Assembly (NCBI GenBank): GCA_043777755.1 | Contig: JAYWHK010000178.1 | Span: 1-9,081 of the forward strand | DNA: 9,081 nucleotides | Direction of reading: 5' to 3' | From: CANHEE01 sp043777755 | GTDB taxonomy: Bacteria > Bacteroidota > Bacteroidia > Chitinophagales > Saprospiraceae | Part shown: positions 7,317-9,081 of the stretch, piece after piece | How the letters are laid out: each line of letters opens with the position of its first letter | Position numbering within the stretch: position 1 is the stretch's first letter | Notes under the pieces: generated by a model | The model's database searches: none | What the model was told of the DNA's origin: nothing | Seen by the model: the letters and a program-made list of their open reading frames with translations, nothing else | Position numbers and translations under genes: made by a program

Positions 7317-7340
7317 AAATCCTTCCCAAAAGGAAGGACT
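7317..7340. repeat. Small palindromic intergenic repeat (ccttccc/ggaagg type)
   Basis: The arms tccttcc (7320-7326) and ggaagga (7332-7338) pair around a 5-base loop, shortly after the receptor stop codon. Palindromes of the form agtccttcc...ggaaggattta are, from my general knowledge, common dispersed intergenic repeats in Bacteroidota genomes. There is no T-run after the stem on the plus strand, so it is a weak candidate for a terminator and could leave read-through into the lipoprotein gene. Confidence 0.6.
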
Positions 7341-7360
7341 TACATACGGAGTGAAATTTT

Positions 7361-7404
7361 ACGAGTACTCGTGAAATTTAGAATTTAAAATTTAGAATTT
7401 AAAA
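7361..7404. repeat. 12-bp palindrome and 14-bp tandem duplication before the DUF4249 gene
   Basis: A perfect palindrome, acgagtactcgt (7361-7372), is flanked by two copies of gtgaaattt (from 7351 and 7371). It is followed by two exact tandem copies of tttagaatttaaaa (7377-7390 and 7391-7404). The second copy ends 9 bases before the lipoprotein start codon, so the duplication forms its AT-rich translation-initiation region. Slippage in copy number could alter expression, but this is not shown. Confidence 0.7.
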
Positions 7405-7413
7405 AAATTAATT

Positions 7414-8472
7414 ATGAAAAAACATATTTTGTATTTATCCTTTTTAGCAAGTGTATTTTTTACAGCTTGCGACCTAGACTCATTTAGCCAAGTCGTAGAG
7501 TTTGAAATTCCTGACGAAAAACCTCGATTGTCGGTCAATTGCGAGTATGTGAACAATACGGATTCTATCCAAGTATTCGTTTCAAAAAGTTGGAATACCA
7601 ACAAAGACATCAACTCAACACTTGTCAATAACGCCATTGTAGAACTTTGGGACGATGCACAAAAAATCGTTACTGTTCCATATCGTTTGGAACAGAAGTA
7701 CTATGGTCAAAATGGTCAGGCAACAGTTGGCTCACAATCTTATTATTCCATTAAAGTGCCAAAAAGTTTGGACGCAGACAAAATTTATACGCTGAAAGTC
7801 AGTGCGCCAGGTTTAGAATCCGTTGAAGCAAAATGCGGCATGCCCAAATTAATTAAAATCAACAAAGCAACTTATACCAAAAAAGGTTTTAAACCTAAAA
7901 ATAGTGGTGGTTTTGGTGGCGGTGGAGGCATTGCCAACAACATTGATTTGATAGCCGTAGAATTTGATGATGTACCGAATGAAACCAATTATTATGTCTT
8001 AAAAATGGTGAAAACACTCAAAGATACTGTAACTAACAAAATTTATTACAGCCAAGATGCTTTTCGCATCAATCAAACTTTTAGCAGTGCTGCGACCAAT
8101 ATTTTTGATGAGGGAGATTATGTTTACGGTGGTAATTTCAATTTTACAGATGAAATTTTTGATGGAAAAAAGTTTGTTTTTAGAATTGGCGTTGATAATG
8201 ACAACTCTTTTAGCTATAATTTGACAGATAAAGATGGCAACTATGCAAGCATTAGCTGGACTGAAATCGAAAAATTAAAAATAGAAGGTTATGACATTAC
8301 GCTTTACAACCAAAGCAAAGAGCGTTATTATTTTGCCAATTCTTTGAATACTTTTTACGAAAACGACGGCAATCCATTTGGAGAACCCATTCCACTTTAT
8401 ACCAATTTTGACAAAGGTTTTGGGCTTTTTTCTCTATTTGAAGTATCGAATGTTTATGTGAAAAAGAAATAA
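7414..8472 (+). CDS. DUF4249-type lipoprotein, partner of the TonB-dependent receptor
   Basis: A 352-residue lipoprotein. The signal peptide (1-18) ends in a lipobox FFTAC, with C19 as the lipidated residue. The following DLD is acidic, and acidic residues near the cysteine can act as a surface-export signal in Bacteroidota, so surface display is possible. The N-terminal half (about 30-145) has beta-rich sequence of the DUF4249 type (RLSVNCEYVNNTDSIQVFVSKS, NAIVELWDD, YTLKVSAPGLESVEA). A glycine-rich linker GGFGGGGG (165-172) separates this from a C-terminal half rich in aromatic and asparagine residues. DUF4249 genes usually sit directly after a TonB-dependent receptor gene and probably encode a surface partner of that receptor; their biochemical role is not established. 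The start follows an AT-rich duplication and has no Shine-Dalgarno. The family call rests on recognition of sequence style and gene order. Confidence 0.85.
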   Translation: MKKHILYLSFLASVFFTACDLDSFSQVVEFEIPDEKPRLSVNCEYVNNTDSIQVFVSKSWNTNKDINSTLVNNAIVELWDDAQKIVTVPYRLEQKYYGQNGQATVGSQSYYSIKVPKSLDADKIYTLKVSAPGLESVEAKCGMPKLIKINKATYTKKGFKPKNSGGFGGGGGIANNIDLIAVEFDDVPNETNYYVLKMVKTLKDTVTNKIYYSQDAFRINQTFSSAATNIFDEGDYVYGGNFNFTDEIFDGKKFVFRIGVDNDNSFSYNLTDKDGNYASISWTEIEKLKIEGYDITLYNQSKERYYFANSLNTFYENDGNPFGEPIPLYTNFDKGFGLFSLFEVSNVYVKKK

Positions 8473-8490
8473 AATTTGACACGAATTATG

Positions 8491-8544
8491 CAAATTTATA
8501 CACGAATTGGCACTAAATTTAGTGAAAATTCGTGTATAAATTCG
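8491..8544. terminator. Large hairpin between convergent genes; possible bidirectional terminator or dispersed repeat
   Basis: Perfect 16-bp arms, aatttatacacgaatt (8493-8508) and aattcgtgtataaatt (8527-8542), enclose a further perfect palindrome, cactaaatttagtg (8511-8524). It starts 20 bp after the DUF4249 stop codon and ends 22 bp before the stop codon of the opposing small lipoprotein gene. That position suits a terminator serving both genes. Weak flanking symmetry (ttgacac... against ...gtgttaaa) suggests the palindrome may be the centre of a longer repeat. The arms are longer and more AT-rich than a typical intrinsic terminator. Confidence 0.6.
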
Positions 8545-8564
8545 TTTGATTTGTGTTAAAACCG

Positions 8565-8909
8565 CTACGACGAAACCGCCCGTCCCGTTCTTCCAAAACC
8601 ACCACGACTTACCAAACTTGATTTGCCTGTATTTTGTCCAATATTCGCACTGTGGCTGATGGCATTTGAATAATAGCCCATTCTTCGATAGCCAGAGCTA
8701 CCCATAACAGACCCAAAAGGACGAAAGGCAAAGAAAAATAAACCGCCTAAATGACTCCTCGAGCGTGCGTATTGCGCTGAGGTATCTGAGCGCATATAGA
8801 CCTTTTTTTTGCCTGTATCGCTTGTCCATTCATTATTTTCTTTGGGTTGGCTACAACTCGCCGCCACCGACGACACCAACACTAATTTTATAAAAGTAGA
8901 TTTTTTCAT
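8565..8909 (-). CDS. Small serine/glycine-rich lipoprotein, function unknown
   Basis: The frame is open from an ATG at 8978, but the start at 8909 is preferred: it begins MKKSTFIKLV and gives a clean lipoprotein signal with VAASC and C19 as the lipidated residue, whereas the longer form would place a REP-like palindrome (8920-8933) inside the gene. The 114-residue product has a polar stretch after the cysteine (QPKENNEWTSDTGKKKVYMRSD), a short hydrophobic patch LGGLFFFAFRPFG (54-66), and a tail SRGGFGRTGRAVSS (101-114). The SRGGFG ending recalls the C-terminus of YgiB/DUF1190 proteins, but the match is too short to assign the family. It is a likely envelope protein. It is convergent with the DUF4249 gene, so not in its operon. 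Confidence 0.7.
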   Translation of the reverse strand: MKKSTFIKLVLVSSVAASCSQPKENNEWTSDTGKKKVYMRSDTSAQYARSRSHLGGLFFFAFRPFGSVMGSSGYRRMGYYSNAISHSANIGQNTGKSSLVSRGGFGRTGRAVSS

Positions 8910-8919
8910 AATTGTAAAG

Positions 8920-8933
8920 GCGACTTTAGTCGC
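8920..8933. repeat. Short REP-like palindrome upstream of the small lipoprotein gene
   Basis: Arms gcgact (8920-8925) and agtcgc (8928-8933) pair around tt. It has the same layout and the same cttTAg centre as the palindromes at 4519-4536 and 4586-4597, with different outer bases. It lies 11 bp upstream of the preferred start codon of the small lipoprotein gene, so it would fall in its leader. Confidence 0.6.
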
Positions 8934-8945
8934 ATATTCTACGGA

Positions 8946-8958
8946 AAACGTTACGTTT
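8946..8958. promoter_or_regulatory. 13-bp perfect palindrome upstream of the small lipoprotein gene; possible operator
   Basis: The sequence aaacgt-t-acgttt is symmetric around one base and lies about 37-49 bp upstream of the small lipoprotein start at 8909, where a dimeric regulator could bind. No promoter elements could be placed around it with confidence, so an operator role is only a suggestion. Confidence 0.3.
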
Positions 8959-9081
8959 ATTTTATTATTTGGTAACAACTTAGTACATTGTTCTAAAAGT
9001 TTGTTATTGTTTGTAATTGTTGTATTGTTTTGGTTTTCAATTAGTTAGAACCATTTCAAACAATAGCAAACATTAAATAAC

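Noticed and set aside
8910..8978. Upstream ATG adding 23 residues to the small lipoprotein
   Set aside because: The extension disrupts the lipoprotein signal and is partly made of a REP-like palindrome; the ATG at 8909 gives a standard lipoprotein start.
1..9081. CRISPR array, tRNA or rRNA genes
   Set aside because: No regularly spaced direct repeats beyond pairs, no cloverleaf-like segment and no rRNA-like sequence were seen on reading.

Overview
The window looks like AT-rich chromosomal DNA from a member of the Bacteroidota, probably in or near the Cytophagales/Flavobacteriia-type lineages. The reasons are a TonB-dependent receptor with an N-terminal carboxypeptidase-regulatory-like domain followed directly by a DUF4249-type lipoprotein (a pairing characteristic of this phylum), AT-rich translation starts without Shine-Dalgarno sequences, and many small palindromic intergenic repeats. 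The genus cannot be fixed from this sequence.

Layout. The left half (56-4500) is an accessory block with all genes on the minus strand, read from right to left: a short protein-kinase-like protein (3982-4500), a Fic-domain AMPylase (3141-3941, 40 bp downstream and probably in the same transcript), then after a 325-bp gap with a folded repeat element, a 919-residue NACHT-type STAND NTPase with predicted membrane segments at both ends (56-2815). The right half (4892-8472) is on the plus strand: a TonB-dependent receptor and a DUF4249 lipoprotein, a likely two-gene envelope unit. A convergent small lipoprotein gene (8565-8909, minus) closes the window. A large hairpin lies between the two convergent 3' ends.

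How the genes may work together. The receptor and the lipoprotein are probably partners in the outer membrane for uptake of, or binding to, an unidentified ligand. The kinase-like/Fic/NACHT block has the look of a conflict or stress-response island: NACHT STAND ATPases include known bacterial anti-phage proteins, Fic proteins modify targets by nucleotide transfer, and kinase-like proteins occur in toxin-antitoxin and defence loci. That these three form one system is inference; only the kinase-like and Fic genes are close enough to suggest co-transcription.

The intergenic DNA is rich in structure: a two-hairpin element at about 2998-3140, a 98-bp MITE/REP-like element with imperfect terminal inverted repeats at 4511-4608, a 15-bp inverted repeat at 4633-4678, a palindromic repeat and a 14-bp tandem duplication between the receptor and lipoprotein genes, and a 16-bp-arm hairpin at 8493-8542. 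I found no tRNA, rRNA, CRISPR array, transposase, integrase or clear promoter with both Bacteroidota elements.
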